From the NCBI RefSeq assembly GCF_902712855.1, contig NZ_LR743507.1, forward strand, positions 3,272,001 through 3,336,000: a DNA stretch of 64,000 nt, given 5' to 3'. Below are positions 43,837 to 52,989 of the stretch, in pieces. Both the position numbers and the translations under genes were made by a program. The DNA comes from Variovorax paradoxus. GTDB taxonomy: Bacteria > Pseudomonadota > Gammaproteobacteria > Burkholderiales > Burkholderiaceae_C. Every line of letters starts with the position of its first letter. The first letter of the stretch is position 1. The notes below the pieces were generated by a model, which was not told where the DNA came from, did no database searches, and saw only the letters and a program-made list of their open reading frames with translations.

Positions 43837-45302
43837 TGAACACCGCACGCGCAGGCGCCACGCTCGAGGCCGCCGAAGAAAACAAGCACAAGGACGCTCC
43901 CCGGCACATCGACGGACTGGCCCAGCCGGAGCGGGCCTGGGCAATGCTGGTCATCATCCTCGGGCTGATCGTGGCCGTGCTCGACGGCACCATCGTCAAC
44001 CTGGCGCTGCCGGGCATCGCGCGCGAGCTGCAGGCCAGCCCGTCGCAGTCGATCTGGGTGGTCAACGCCTACCAGATCGCCACGCTCGTGATGCTGCTGC
44101 CGCTCGCCTCGCTGGGCGACCTGGTGGGCTACCGGCGCGTGTACCTGGTGGGAATGGCCGTGTTCACGCTGTCGTCGCTGGCCGCCACCTTCGCGAATTC
44201 GCTCGGCACGCTGATCGCGGCGCGCGCATTCCAGGGCCTGGGCGCGGCCGGCATCATGAGTGTCAACGCGGCGCTGGTGCGGCTCACCTATCCGTCCTCG
44301 CAACTGGGCAAGGGGATGGCGATCAACTCGCTGGTGGTGGCCACGTCGTCCGTGGCGGGGCCGTCGGTGGCCGCGGCCATTCTTTCGGTGGCGTCGTGGC
44401 CGTGGCTGTTCGCCATCAACGTGCCGCTGGGCATCGTCACCTTCGCGCTGGGGATGAAGGCGCTGCCGTTCAACCGGGTGGCGCCGGCGGCGGGCCTGCG
44501 CTTCTCGCCGGTCGACGTGGCGCTGAACGTGCTGATGTTTTCGCTGGTGTTCCTGGGCGTCGACCGGCTCGGCGTGCGCGAAGGGGCAGTGCAGGGCGCG
44601 GGCGGCTCGCAGGCCTCGGCCTGGGGCATCCTGCTGGCCGGCGTGGCGGTGGGCTTCGTCTACCTGCGCCGCCAGCGCAGGCAGGCGGTGCCGCTGTTCC
44701 CGATCGACCTGCTGCGCATCCCGGTGTTCGCGCTGTCGATGGGCACCTCGGTGGCCGCGTTCTGCGCGCAGATGCTGGCCTACATCGCGCTGCCTTTCCT
44801 GCTGCTCGAGGTGTACGGCCGCAGCCACATCGAGGCTGGGCTGCTCATCACGGCCTGGCCGCTGGCGATCGTGGTGATGGCGCCCATTGCCGGCAAGCTC
44901 ATCGGCCGCTACCCCGACGGGCTGCTGGGCGGCATCGGCCTGGGCCTGCTGGCCGCCGGCCTGGCGCTGCTGGCGGCGCTGCCGGCGCATCCGGGCAATG
45001 CCGACATCGCCTGGCGCATGGCGCTGTGCGGGCTGGGCTTCGGACTGTTCCAGTCGCCCAACAACCACACCATCGTGACATCGCCGCCCGCGCACCGCAG
45101 TGGTGCGGCCAGCGGCATGCTGGGCACCGCCCGGCTCACCGGCCAGACGCTCGGCGCCGTGGTGCTGGCGGGTGTCTTCAGCCTGTGGAGTCCGCACGGC
45201 GGGCACGGGCCGGTGGTCGCGCTGGTGCTGGCTGCCAGCTTCGCCGCGGTGGCGGCGGTTTTCAGCACGCTGCGCCTTAAGACGACAAATCACGCGGGCT
45301 GA
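43836..45302 (+). CDS. MFS drug exporter, DHA2 family (14 helices)
   Basis: A 488-residue transporter with the DHA2 helix-1 motif VAVLDGTIVNLALPGIAREL and NAYQIATLVMLLPLASLGDL. The helix-5 motif C lies near SSVAGPSVAAAI. The hydrophobic profile fits 14 helices. DHA2 pumps export lipophilic drugs and detergents by proton antiport. It is coupled by overlap to the Bcr-like gene upstream. Confidence 0.9.
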   Translation: MNTARAGATLEAAEENKHKDAPRHIDGLAQPERAWAMLVIILGLIVAVLDGTIVNLALPGIARELQASPSQSIWVVNAYQIATLVMLLPLASLGDLVGYRRVYLVGMAVFTLSSLAATFANSLGTLIAARAFQGLGAAGIMSVNAALVRLTYPSSQLGKGMAINSLVVATSSVAGPSVAAAILSVASWPWLFAINVPLGIVTFALGMKALPFNRVAPAAGLRFSPVDVALNVLMFSLVFLGVDRLGVREGAVQGAGGSQASAWGILLAGVAVGFVYLRRQRRQAVPLFPIDLLRIPVFALSMGTSVAAFCAQMLAYIALPFLLLEVYGRSHIEAGLLITAWPLAIVVMAPIAGKLIGRYPDGLLGGIGLGLLAAGLALLAALPAHPGNADIAWRMALCGLGFGLFQSPNNHTIVTSPPAHRSGAASGMLGTARLTGQTLGAVVLAGVFSLWSPHGGHGPVVALVLAASFAAVAAVFSTLRLKTTNHAG

Positions 45303-45322
45303 ATCGGTTAGGGTGCTCACCT

Positions 45323-45997
45323 ATGAAGGAAGTACCTGACACCGTGGTCTGCCCGGGATGCGACGCGGTCTATGCCCGCGCGCCGTTGCACCCGCGCGAT
45401 GTGGCGCGCTGCCCGCGCTGCGGCACGGAACTCGGCCGGCACCCGGGCGAGCAGGAGCGCCGCATCCTTCCGCTGACGGTGGCCAGCCTGATCATGTTCG
45501 CCATCGCGAACCTGTTTCCCATCGTCGAGATCGAACTGCGCGGCCTCACTAGCCAGACCACGCTCGTCGGCGCGGTGATGGCGCTGAGCGCCGAAGGCAT
45601 GTCGGCGGTGGCCTTGCTGGTGCTCGCCACGACCATCCTTTTTCCGTTGCTGCAGCTGTGCATCCTGGCCTACCTGCTGGTGCCGCTGAGCCGCGAGCAC
45701 CGCCCGGTGGGTTTCGCGCTGCTGGTGCGCGCCATGCAGTCGCTGCGGCCCTGGGGAATGATCGAGGTGTTCCTGCTGGGCGTGCTGGTGGCCATCGTGA
45801 AGCTCAGCAGCATGGCCACCGTGGTGCCGGGGCCGGCGCTGTGGGCCTTCGTGGCGCTCACGGTGCTGCTGACGGCGGTGCTGTCGTTCAACCCGGGCGC
45901 GTTCTGGGAGATGAAGTTTCGCCCGGCCGGGCAAGCCGACGACGGCGACAGCAGCGGCAGCGGCGGCGACGGCAGTGCCGACAGGGCCTCTGCATGA
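45323..45997 (+). CDS. pqiA: PqiA-like membrane protein, first half
   Basis: A 224-residue protein matching one half of E. coli PqiA/YebS. A zinc ribbon uses Cys10-x-x-Cys13 and Cys30-x-x-Cys33, followed by four hydrophobic segments (about 48-70, 95-120, 143-160 and 165-188). The tail is Gly/Ser/Asp-rich. PqiA works with PqiB and PqiC in moving lipids between inner and outer membranes. In E. coli the two halves are one protein; here they are two genes with an ATGA overlap. Confidence 0.88.
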   Translation: MKEVPDTVVCPGCDAVYARAPLHPRDVARCPRCGTELGRHPGEQERRILPLTVASLIMFAIANLFPIVEIELRGLTSQTTLVGAVMALSAEGMSAVALLVLATTILFPLLQLCILAYLLVPLSREHRPVGFALLVRAMQSLRPWGMIEVFLLGVLVAIVKLSSMATVVPGPALWAFVALTVLLTAVLSFNPGAFWEMKFRPAGQADDGDSSGSGGDGSADRASA

Positions 45998-46722
45998 AAC
46001 TGCTCGACTACGTGCGCCCGCACGCCCGTCACGAGGACGACGACGCCCCGCCGGTTCCCACCTCGGCTTCGCTCGGCCTGATGGCCTGCAGGCATTGCGC
46101 GGCCGTCTGGAAGGGCGCGCAGGACGGCGACGCCTGCGCCCGCTGCGGCACGCGGCTGCATGTGCGCAAGCCGCAGAGCCTGAAGCGCACCTGGGCCTTC
46201 CTGATCGCGGCCTGCATGATGTACATCCCGGCCAACATGCTGCCGGTGATGATCACGCGCACGCTGTTCGGCGCGCAGTACGACACCATCCTGAGCGGGG
46301 TGATTTATTTCTGGGTGTCGGGCGCGTGGGGCCTGGCGGCCATCGTCTTCATCGCGAGCTTCCTGGTGCCGCTGTTCAAGCTCGCGGTGCTGTTCCTGCT
46401 CGTGGTGCTGGCGCAGCGCGGCAGCACCTGGCGGCAGCGGGAGCGCGCGAGCCTCTATCACATCATCGAGATCATCGGCCGCTGGTCGATGCTCGACGTG
46501 TTCGTGGTGTCGCTGCTGACCGGGCTGGTGCAGATCCAGGGCTTCGCGGTGATCACGGCGGGCGTCGGCATCGCGGCCTTCGGCGCGGTGGTGGTACTGA
46601 CCATGCTGGCCTCGTTGAGCTTCGACCCGAAGCTCTCCTGGGACAGCAAGGAGGCGCAGGCGCTTGCGCAGGAACAGGAAAATCAGCACGGACATGAAAA
46701 CAGGGACGAGAAACCAGCATGA
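45994..46722 (+). CDS. pqiA: PqiA-like membrane protein, second half
   Basis: A 242-residue protein parallel to the first half: zinc ribbon Cys32-x-x-Cys35 and Cys48-x-x-Cys51, four hydrophobic segments (starting near 66, 105, 122 and 172). The conserved SLYHIIEIIGRWSMLDVFVV is typical of the PqiA family. The start overlaps the previous stop (ATGA) and its own stop overlaps the pqiB start (ATGA). The two halves probably assemble to a PqiA-like unit. Confidence 0.88.
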   Translation: MKLLDYVRPHARHEDDDAPPVPTSASLGLMACRHCAAVWKGAQDGDACARCGTRLHVRKPQSLKRTWAFLIAACMMYIPANMLPVMITRTLFGAQYDTILSGVIYFWVSGAWGLAAIVFIASFLVPLFKLAVLFLLVVLAQRGSTWRQRERASLYHIIEIIGRWSMLDVFVVSLLTGLVQIQGFAVITAGVGIAAFGAVVVLTMLASLSFDPKLSWDSKEAQALAQEQENQHGHENRDEKPA

Positions 46723-48392
46723 GTGACGAAGAGCATCCCCAGGACCCGACGCCGGCACCCGCGCCGCCGCCGCAGCAGCACGCCGCGTTGCCCCGGCCGA
46801 GCGTGGTGCGCCGGCGCGAGTGGCTGCCCTCGCTGATCTGGCTCATTCCCATCGTGGCCGCGCTGGTCGGCATCACGCTGGTGGCGCGCATCATCCTGGA
46901 GCGCGGGCCGGAGGTCGTGCTGACCTTCAAGACCGCGGAAGGGCTGGAGGCCGGCAAGACCGCCGTGAAGTACAAGGACGTGCAGATCGGCCTCGTGACC
47001 CACCTCCGTCTGGCGCGCGACCGCTCGCACGTGCGCGTGCTGGTGCAGTTCAACAAGGATGCCGAGAGCTTCACGGCTTCCGACTCGCGTTTCTGGGTCG
47101 TGCGCCCGCGGCTGGACACCTCCGGCATCTCGGGTCTCAACACGCTGTTGTCGGGCGCCTACATCGGCGCCGACCCTGGCGTCTCGAAGGAAACCTCGGG
47201 CGAGTTCACCGGCCTCGAGACCCCGCCCACGGTCACGCGCGACGACTCGGGCAAGCAGTTCCTGCTGCGCGCCACCGATGTCGGCTCGCTCGACGTGGGT
47301 TCGCCCGTGTACTTCCGCCGCGTCAAGGTCGGCCAGGTCGCGGCCTACGAGCTCGACGGCGACGGCCGCGGCGTGACGATGCGCGTCTTCGTCAACGCGC
47401 CCTACGACAAGTTCGTGGGCATGAACACGCGCTTCTGGCAGGCCAGCGGCATCGACGCACAGCTCAGCGCCAGCGGCTTCACGCTGCGCACGCAATCGCT
47501 GGCCACCATCCTGCTGGGCGGCATCGCGTTCAAGGCGCCCGACGACACCATGGGGCCGGTCGCCAAGGAGAACGCCTCGTTCACCCTGGCGCAGGACGAG
47601 GCGACCGCCATGAAGGAGCCCGACGGGCCTTCGCAGACGCTGCTGATGTACTTCAACCAGTCGCTGCGCGGACTGACGCCGGGCGCGCCGGTCGACTTCC
47701 GCGGCGTGGTGATCGGCGAGGTCAAGTCCATCGGCGTGGAGTTCGACCGCGCCGAGCGCGAGTTCCGCATGCCGGTGCTGGTGCAGGTGTACCCCGACCG
47801 GCTGCGCCGCCGCGAGAGCAACGGCAACGCCGAGACCACCGAATCGCGCGCGACCCAGCAGGAGCGGCTGCGCTTCCTCACCGAAAAGGGGCTGCGCGCC
47901 CAGCTGCGCAACGGCAACCTGCTGACGGGCCAGGTCTACGTGGCGCTCGACTTCTTCCCGAAGGCGCCGGGCGCGAAGATCGACGTGACGAAGAATCCGA
48001 TCGAGCTGCCGACCGTGCCCAACAGCCTCGACGAGATCCAGTCGCAGGTGCAGGAAATCGCGACCAAGCTCAACAAGGTGCCCTACGAGCAGATCGCGGC
48101 CGACCTGCGCACCACACTGGCCACGCTGAACAAGACGCTGACGGCCGCCGAGCAGACGGTCAACCGCATCAACAGCGACGTCACGCCCGAACTGGCAGCG
48201 GCCATGAAGGATGTGCGCAAGACCGTGAACACCGCCGAGCGCACGCTGGCCGACGACTCCCCGCTGCAGCAGGACATGCGCCAGACGCTGCAGGAGCTCA
48301 CGCGCGCCGCGGGCTCGGTGCGCGTGCTGAGCGACTACCTGGAGCGGCATCCCGAGTCGCTGCTGCGCGGCAAACCGGACGACAAGAAATGA
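46719..48392 (+). CDS. pqiB: PqiB-like MCE protein
   Basis: A 557-residue inner-membrane-anchored MCE protein. A Pro-rich cytoplasmic start precedes a single helix (about 37-60). Three MCE domains follow (beginning near 66, 180 and 300, each with a VKYKDVQIG- or FRRVKVGQV-type start). A long helical stretch (about 430-540) would form the periplasmic needle. MCE proteins form hexameric lipid tunnels; PqiB bridges the periplasm. It overlaps pqiA and pqiC by ATGA at both ends. Confidence 0.92.
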   Translation: MSDEEHPQDPTPAPAPPPQQHAALPRPSVVRRREWLPSLIWLIPIVAALVGITLVARIILERGPEVVLTFKTAEGLEAGKTAVKYKDVQIGLVTHLRLARDRSHVRVLVQFNKDAESFTASDSRFWVVRPRLDTSGISGLNTLLSGAYIGADPGVSKETSGEFTGLETPPTVTRDDSGKQFLLRATDVGSLDVGSPVYFRRVKVGQVAAYELDGDGRGVTMRVFVNAPYDKFVGMNTRFWQASGIDAQLSASGFTLRTQSLATILLGGIAFKAPDDTMGPVAKENASFTLAQDEATAMKEPDGPSQTLLMYFNQSLRGLTPGAPVDFRGVVIGEVKSIGVEFDRAEREFRMPVLVQVYPDRLRRRESNGNAETTESRATQQERLRFLTEKGLRAQLRNGNLLTGQVYVALDFFPKAPGAKIDVTKNPIELPTVPNSLDEIQSQVQEIATKLNKVPYEQIAADLRTTLATLNKTLTAAEQTVNRINSDVTPELAAAMKDVRKTVNTAERTLADDSPLQQDMRQTLQELTRAAGSVRVLSDYLERHPESLLRGKPDDKK

Positions 48393-49024
48393 AGAAGAAG
48401 CAATCTGCAATCGCCGTGGCCGTGCTTTCCGGGGCGCTGGCCCTGCTTGCCGGCTGTGCCAGCAAGCCCGACAACTACTACACGCTCGCCAGCCCGGTGG
48501 CCGCCGATGCCGCGCCCGCCACGCCCGGCGGCAGCGCGCTACCGCTGTACATCGAACTGGCGCCGGTTGCCGTGCCGGAGCGCTTCGCGCGTCCGCAGAT
48601 GGTGGTGCGCCAGCCCAACGGCAGCGTGCAGGTCCAAGTGCTCGAGCAGCACCGGTGGGCCTCGTCGTTCGAGAACGAACTGCGCGACGCGCTTTCCGCC
48701 GGCATCGCCGGCCGGCTCGGCGCGCTCGACGTGACCAAGGGCGGGCGGCAGAACTCGCAGCCGGTGTGGCGCATCGCGGTGCAGTTGCGGCAATTCGATG
48801 CAGTGGACGGCGGGCGTGTCGATGCCAACTTCAGCTGGACGCTGCGGCGCTCCGACGAAGCCCGCACGATGGCGTGCCAGCTGAGCCTGGGCGAGGCCGT
48901 CGGCAGCGGCATGGATGCGCTGGCGCGCGGTGCGCAGCGCGTCACGGCCAATGCGGCGGCGGCCATGGCACGCAGTGTGGACGCGGCCCGCGCGAACCCG
49001 CAGGCAACCGCATGTCCGGCCTGA
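48389..49024 (+). CDS. pqiC: PqiC-like outer-membrane lipoprotein
   Basis: A 211-residue lipoprotein with signal MKKKQSAIAVAVLSGALALL and lipobox LAGC (Cys23), then the family pattern NYYTLASP. PqiC docks the PqiB needle at the outer membrane. The start overlaps pqiB. It is the last gene of the four-gene lipid-transport unit; a 158-bp gap follows before an unrelated exporter. Confidence 0.9.
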   Translation: MKKKQSAIAVAVLSGALALLAGCASKPDNYYTLASPVAADAAPATPGGSALPLYIELAPVAVPERFARPQMVVRQPNGSVQVQVLEQHRWASSFENELRDALSAGIAGRLGALDVTKGGRQNSQPVWRIAVQLRQFDAVDGGRVDANFSWTLRRSDEARTMACQLSLGEAVGSGMDALARGAQRVTANAAAAMARSVDAARANPQATACPA

Positions 49025-49182
49025 CGAGCTGGCCCTCTCCCTTCGGGACAGGGCAGGGCGGCGCGCAGGTGGCGCCGGGCGATATGTGGCGTATCGTGCG
49101 CCAGCAGTCCCCGTCCCGAGCGCGCTTCACGGAAGCAGGGCGCGAGGCCGGCATCCGATAGAGCGCACACAACGGAGACCCC

Positions 49183-50784
49183 ATGGCACAGATCGGCAAG
49201 GCGCCCTGCGACGACACGCTGATCCTGCACAGTGCCGGGCCGCAGGAGGGTGCCTGCCCCGAGGTCTCCAAGCCATGGGTGCTGGCCGCCGCCATCGTGG
49301 GTTCGAGCATGGCCTTCATCGACGGCACGGTGGTCAACGTGGCGCTGCCGGCCATCCAGGCCGAGCTCAGGGCGACGGCGTTCCAGGCGCAATGGGTGGT
49401 CGAGTCGTATGCCTTGCTGCTGGCCGCGCTGCTGCTGGTGGGTGGCGCGCTGGGCGATCATTTCGGACGGCGGCGCATCTTCGCGATCGGTGTCGGTCTC
49501 TTCGCGCTGTCCTCGATCGGCTGCGCGCTCGCAGGCACGGTGGAGCAGCTGATCGCGGCGCGCGCGGTGCAGGGCGTCGGCGGCGCGTTGCTGGTGCCGG
49601 GCAGCCTGGCGCTCATCAGTGCCTCGTTTCCCGAGAAGGAGCGCGGCAGGGCCATCGGCACCTGGTCGGGCTTCAGCGGGATCACGGCGGCGGTGGGGCC
49701 GGTGCTCGGCGGCTTCCTGGTGGATCACTTCTCCTGGACCTGGGCCTTCCTCATCAACATCCCGATGGCGCTCGGCGTGCTGTGGATCGTCTGGCGCCAC
49801 GTGCCCGAGAGCCGCGGCGCCTCGGCCAGCGGCGGGCTCGACCTGTGGGGCGCGCTGCTGGCGACCGCCGGGCTCGGCGGCATCGTCTACGCCTTCATCG
49901 AGGCGCCCACGCAGAGGTGGAGTTCGCCAGCCGTGATCGCGGCGCTGGCCATCGGCGTGGCCGGCTGCCTGGGCTTCGTCGCGGCCGAGCGCAAGGTGCG
50001 CGCGCCGATGCTGCCGCTGGCGCTGCTGCGCATCGGCAACTTCAGCGGCGCCAACCTGCTGACGCTGCTCCTTTATGCCGCGCTCGGCGGCAGCCTGTAC
50101 TTCTTTCCGCTCAACCTGATCCAGGTGCAGGGCTACTCGGCCATGGTGGCGGGCGCGGCGCTGCTGCCGTTCGTACTGATCCTGTTCGCGCTGTCGGGCT
50201 GGGCGGGCCAGCTGGTCGACCGCTTCGGGCCGCGCATTCCGCTGGTGGTGGGGCCGTCGATCGCTGCGGTGGGCTTCGCGCTGTTCGCGGTGCCGGGCGT
50301 CGGGGCCAGCTACTGGAGCGGCTTCCTGCCCGCCGTGGCCGTGCTGGGTTTCGGCATGGCAGTGACCATCGCGCCGCTCACCACCACGGTCATGAATGCG
50401 GTGGGCCCCGACCTGGCAGGCGTGGCCTCGGGCGTGAACAACGCGGTGTCGCGCGCGGCAGCGGTCTTGGCGATTGCGGTGTTCGGCGCGATCATGGCCT
50501 GGGCCTTCGACGCTGCGCTGGCGGAACACCTGCGCGGCATGGGTGCTTCTCCGGAGCTGACGGCCTTCCTGGAAGGCGAGCGCAGCAAGCTGGCAGGCGC
50601 CGCGGTGCCGCCGGGCGTGGACGCCGCCACCGCGGCGGCGGTGAAGCGCGCGGTGGCCGAGTCGTTCGTGGCCGGCTTCCGCTGGGTGATGCTGCTGGGC
50701 TCTGGGCTGGCCTTGCTGAGCGCGGCCAGCGCGTGGTGGATGATCCGTGGCCGCCCTGCGGCGGGAGGGCCGGGCAAGACATAA
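49183..50784 (+). CDS. MFS exporter, DHA2 family
   Basis: A 533-residue 14-helix transporter. SSMAFIDGTVVNVALPAIQA is the DHA2 helix-1 motif, followed by DHFGRRRIFAIGVG and the helix-5 segment GITAAVGPVLGGFL. A loop of about 60 residues comes before the last helix. It has GGAGACCCC upstream of ATG. It is followed 9 bases later by a Baeyer-Villiger-type monooxygenase, so the two form one unit: possibly export of, or defence against, the compound the monooxygenase oxidises. Confidence 0.9.
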   Translation: MAQIGKAPCDDTLILHSAGPQEGACPEVSKPWVLAAAIVGSSMAFIDGTVVNVALPAIQAELRATAFQAQWVVESYALLLAALLLVGGALGDHFGRRRIFAIGVGLFALSSIGCALAGTVEQLIAARAVQGVGGALLVPGSLALISASFPEKERGRAIGTWSGFSGITAAVGPVLGGFLVDHFSWTWAFLINIPMALGVLWIVWRHVPESRGASASGGLDLWGALLATAGLGGIVYAFIEAPTQRWSSPAVIAALAIGVAGCLGFVAAERKVRAPMLPLALLRIGNFSGANLLTLLLYAALGGSLYFFPLNLIQVQGYSAMVAGAALLPFVLILFALSGWAGQLVDRFGPRIPLVVGPSIAAVGFALFAVPGVGASYWSGFLPAVAVLGFGMAVTIAPLTTTVMNAVGPDLAGVASGVNNAVSRAAAVLAIAVFGAIMAWAFDAALAEHLRGMGASPELTAFLEGERSKLAGAAVPPGVDAATAAAVKRAVAESFVAGFRWVMLLGSGLALLSAASAWWMIRGRPAAGGPGKT

Positions 50785-50793
50785 GGAGACGAT

Positions 50794-52281
50794 ATGTCGA
50801 TGCAGCAAGAACAACACGTCGATGTGCTGATCGTGGGCGCCGGCCTCTCCGGCATCGGCGCCGCCTGTCGCCTGAAGGCGAGCTGTCCTCGCCGCAGCTT
50901 CGTCATCTTCGAGGGCCGCGACCGGAGCGGCGGCACGTGGGACCTGTTCCGCTACCCGGGCGTGCGCTCGGATTCCGACATGTACACGCTGGGCTACGCG
51001 TTCCGCCCGTGGACGCAACCCGTGTCGATCGCCGACGGGCCCACCATCCTCCACTACCTGCGCGAGACCGCCGCGCAGCACGGCATCGATTCCAAGATCC
51101 GCTATGGCCACCGCGTGCTGCGCGCCTCGTGGTCGACGCCCGACGCCTGCTGGACCGTCGAAGCCGAGCACGGCCGCGACCGCCAGCCGGTGCGGCTGCG
51201 CTGCAACTTCCTTTTCCTGTGCAGCGGCTACTTCCGCTACGACGCGGGCTACACGCCCGAGTTCGCGGGCATCGCCAGCTACACCGGCCGCATCGTGCAT
51301 CCGCAGCACTGGCCCGAAGAGCTCGACGTGAGCGGCCAGCGCGTGGTGGTGATCGGCAGCGGCGCCACCGCGATGACGCTGGTGCCGGCGCTGGCCCGAA
51401 CCGCCGCGCACGTCACGCTGCTGCAGCGCTCGCCGACCTACGTGGTGGCGCGCCCGGCCGAAGACCCGATCGCCAGCGGATTGCGGCGCCTGCTGCCTGC
51501 GAAGCTCGCCTACGGGCTCACGCGCTGGAAGAACGTGCTGCTGGGCATCTTCTTCTTCAAGCTCGCGCGCAGCCGGCCGGACCGCGTGAAGCGGCTGATC
51601 GTGGGCGGGGTGCGGCAGGCGCTGGGCGCGGACTACGACGTGGCCACGCATTTCACGCCGCGCTATAACCCCTGGGACCAGCGGGTGTGCCTGGTGCCCG
51701 ACGGCGACCTGTTCGCCGCGCTGAAGGCGGGCCGCGCCTCGATGGCCACCGACCTTGTCGACACCTTCACGCCGCGCGGCATCCGGCTGAAGTCGGGCCG
51801 CGAGCTTGAGGCCGACCTGGTCGTGACGGCCACCGGGCTCGAGCTGCAGGTGCTCGGCGGGGTGCAGCTCGACGTGGACGGCGTTCCCGTGGACCCGGCC
51901 GGCATCTTCAACTACAAGGGGATGATGTTCAGCGACGTGCCCAACCTGGCCTCGACCTTCGGCTACACCAACGCCTCATGGACGCTCCGGAGCGACCTGA
52001 CCGCGGCGTACGTCTGCCGCCTGCTCAACCACATGGAGCGCGGCGGCTGGACCCAGTGCACACCGCGCAACAACGACCCCGCCCTGAAGCCGCAGCCGTG
52101 GCTCGACTTCAGTTCGGGCTACGTGCAGCGCGCGATCGCGCGGTTCCCGAAGCAGGGGACGCGCTCGCCGTGGCGCGCGCACCAGAACTACATGCGCGAC
52201 CTGCTGAGCCTGCGTTTCGGGTCGGTGGACGATGGGGTGATGAAGTTCTCGCGCAATCCGCTGAACACGCACACCGCCTGA
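50794..52281 (+). CDS. Baeyer-Villiger-type flavin monooxygenase
   Basis: A 495-residue class B flavoprotein monooxygenase, EthA-like. FAD motif GAGLSG is at 15-20, the early segment GGTWDLFRYPGVRSDSD at 47-63, and the fingerprint YTGRIVHPQHWP at 163-174 (family pattern FxGxxxHxxxWP with Tyr for Phe). The NADPH motif GSGATAM lies near 189-195. These enzymes insert oxygen next to a ketone or oxidise sulfides and thioamides. It ends the operon; the HD-domain gene downstream is convergent, 13 bp away. Confidence 0.9.
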   Translation: MSMQQEQHVDVLIVGAGLSGIGAACRLKASCPRRSFVIFEGRDRSGGTWDLFRYPGVRSDSDMYTLGYAFRPWTQPVSIADGPTILHYLRETAAQHGIDSKIRYGHRVLRASWSTPDACWTVEAEHGRDRQPVRLRCNFLFLCSGYFRYDAGYTPEFAGIASYTGRIVHPQHWPEELDVSGQRVVVIGSGATAMTLVPALARTAAHVTLLQRSPTYVVARPAEDPIASGLRRLLPAKLAYGLTRWKNVLLGIFFFKLARSRPDRVKRLIVGGVRQALGADYDVATHFTPRYNPWDQRVCLVPDGDLFAALKAGRASMATDLVDTFTPRGIRLKSGRELEADLVVTATGLELQVLGGVQLDVDGVPVDPAGIFNYKGMMFSDVPNLASTFGYTNASWTLRSDLTAAYVCRLLNHMERGGWTQCTPRNNDPALKPQPWLDFSSGYVQRAIARFPKQGTRSPWRAHQNYMRDLLSLRFGSVDDGVMKFSRNPLNTHTA

Positions 52282-52294
52282 TGCCGCCCGCGGC

Positions 52295-52810
52295 TCAGGC
52301 CGGCGCGTGCGAAGGCGAGAGCAGGGTGTCCAGTTCCGTCCAGAGCGGATCGCATTGGCCTGCCCGGAAGGCGGCCGCGCGGAAGGTCGGCTGCTCGCCG
52401 AAGTAGGTGTCCCACAGCGCACGGTGGCCGTCGGCCACGCAGGCGCGCACGTTGGCCAGGCGGTCGGCGGCCTTCACCACCAGCGCCAGTTCCTCGTCCC
52501 CCGTGACCTGTGCGAGCGCCGCATAGGTTTTGGCCTTGCGCTCCTTGCGGCTGGCGCCGGGCGCATCGGTGAGCAGGGCCACGCAGCGCGCCACGAGGTC
52601 GCCGAAACGCTCCTGGACGTCCGACACGGTGGCGTCGGTATCCTCGACCACATCGTGCAGGTAGCCGATGACCTGCGCCGTCGGGCCGTAGGGCTGGAGC
52701 AGGGCGACCACCGCGTCCAGGTGATGGACGTAGGGGTGCGGGCCGTATTTCTGGTCGCCATGCATCTCGATGGCGTAGCTGCGCGCGTCGCCGAGTGTCG
52801 GTGGAGTCAT
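52295..52810 (-). CDS. HD-domain hydrolase, MESH1/SpoT-like single domain
   Basis: A 171-residue HD protein. The metal and catalytic pattern is His17, His29-His30, His52-Asp53 (GYLHDVVEDTDAT) and Asp116 (VVKAADRLANVR). This order matches small (p)ppGpp hydrolase-like and related nucleotide phosphohydrolases; there is no synthetase domain. It may remove an alarmone or a related pyrophosphate, but key substrate residues cannot be confirmed by eye. It runs alone, divergent from the TRAP operon. Confidence 0.82.
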   Translation of the reverse strand: MTPPTLGDARSYAIEMHGDQKYGPHPYVHHLDAVVALLQPYGPTAQVIGYLHDVVEDTDATVSDVQERFGDLVARCVALLTDAPGASRKERKAKTYAALAQVTGDEELALVVKAADRLANVRACVADGHRALWDTYFGEQPTFRAAAFRAGQCDPLWTELDTLLSPSHAPA

Positions 52811-52909
52811 GCGGGTCCTGTGTTTTTTCCATTCTGCCCTTGCAGCCAGGGGGCTTCAGCCTGTTTACGAAGGAAAACACCTATCGGAACTGCATTGCCG
52901 GTGGTCTTG

Positions 52910-52921
52910 TGTATCGATACA
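52910..52921. promoter_or_regulatory. Candidate LacI-type operator upstream of the TRAP operon
   Basis: TGTATCGATACA is a perfect 12-bp palindrome with a central CG, typical of LacI-family sites. It lies 69 bases before the TRAP receptor start, in the gap to the divergent HD gene. The LacI gene of the same operon is the probable binder. Confidence 0.55.
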
Positions 52922-52989
52922 GTAAATCGTTCCACCAAGTCGCATCCACAAGAACGGGCCATGACCCGACCACTTCCAGGAGACAAGAA

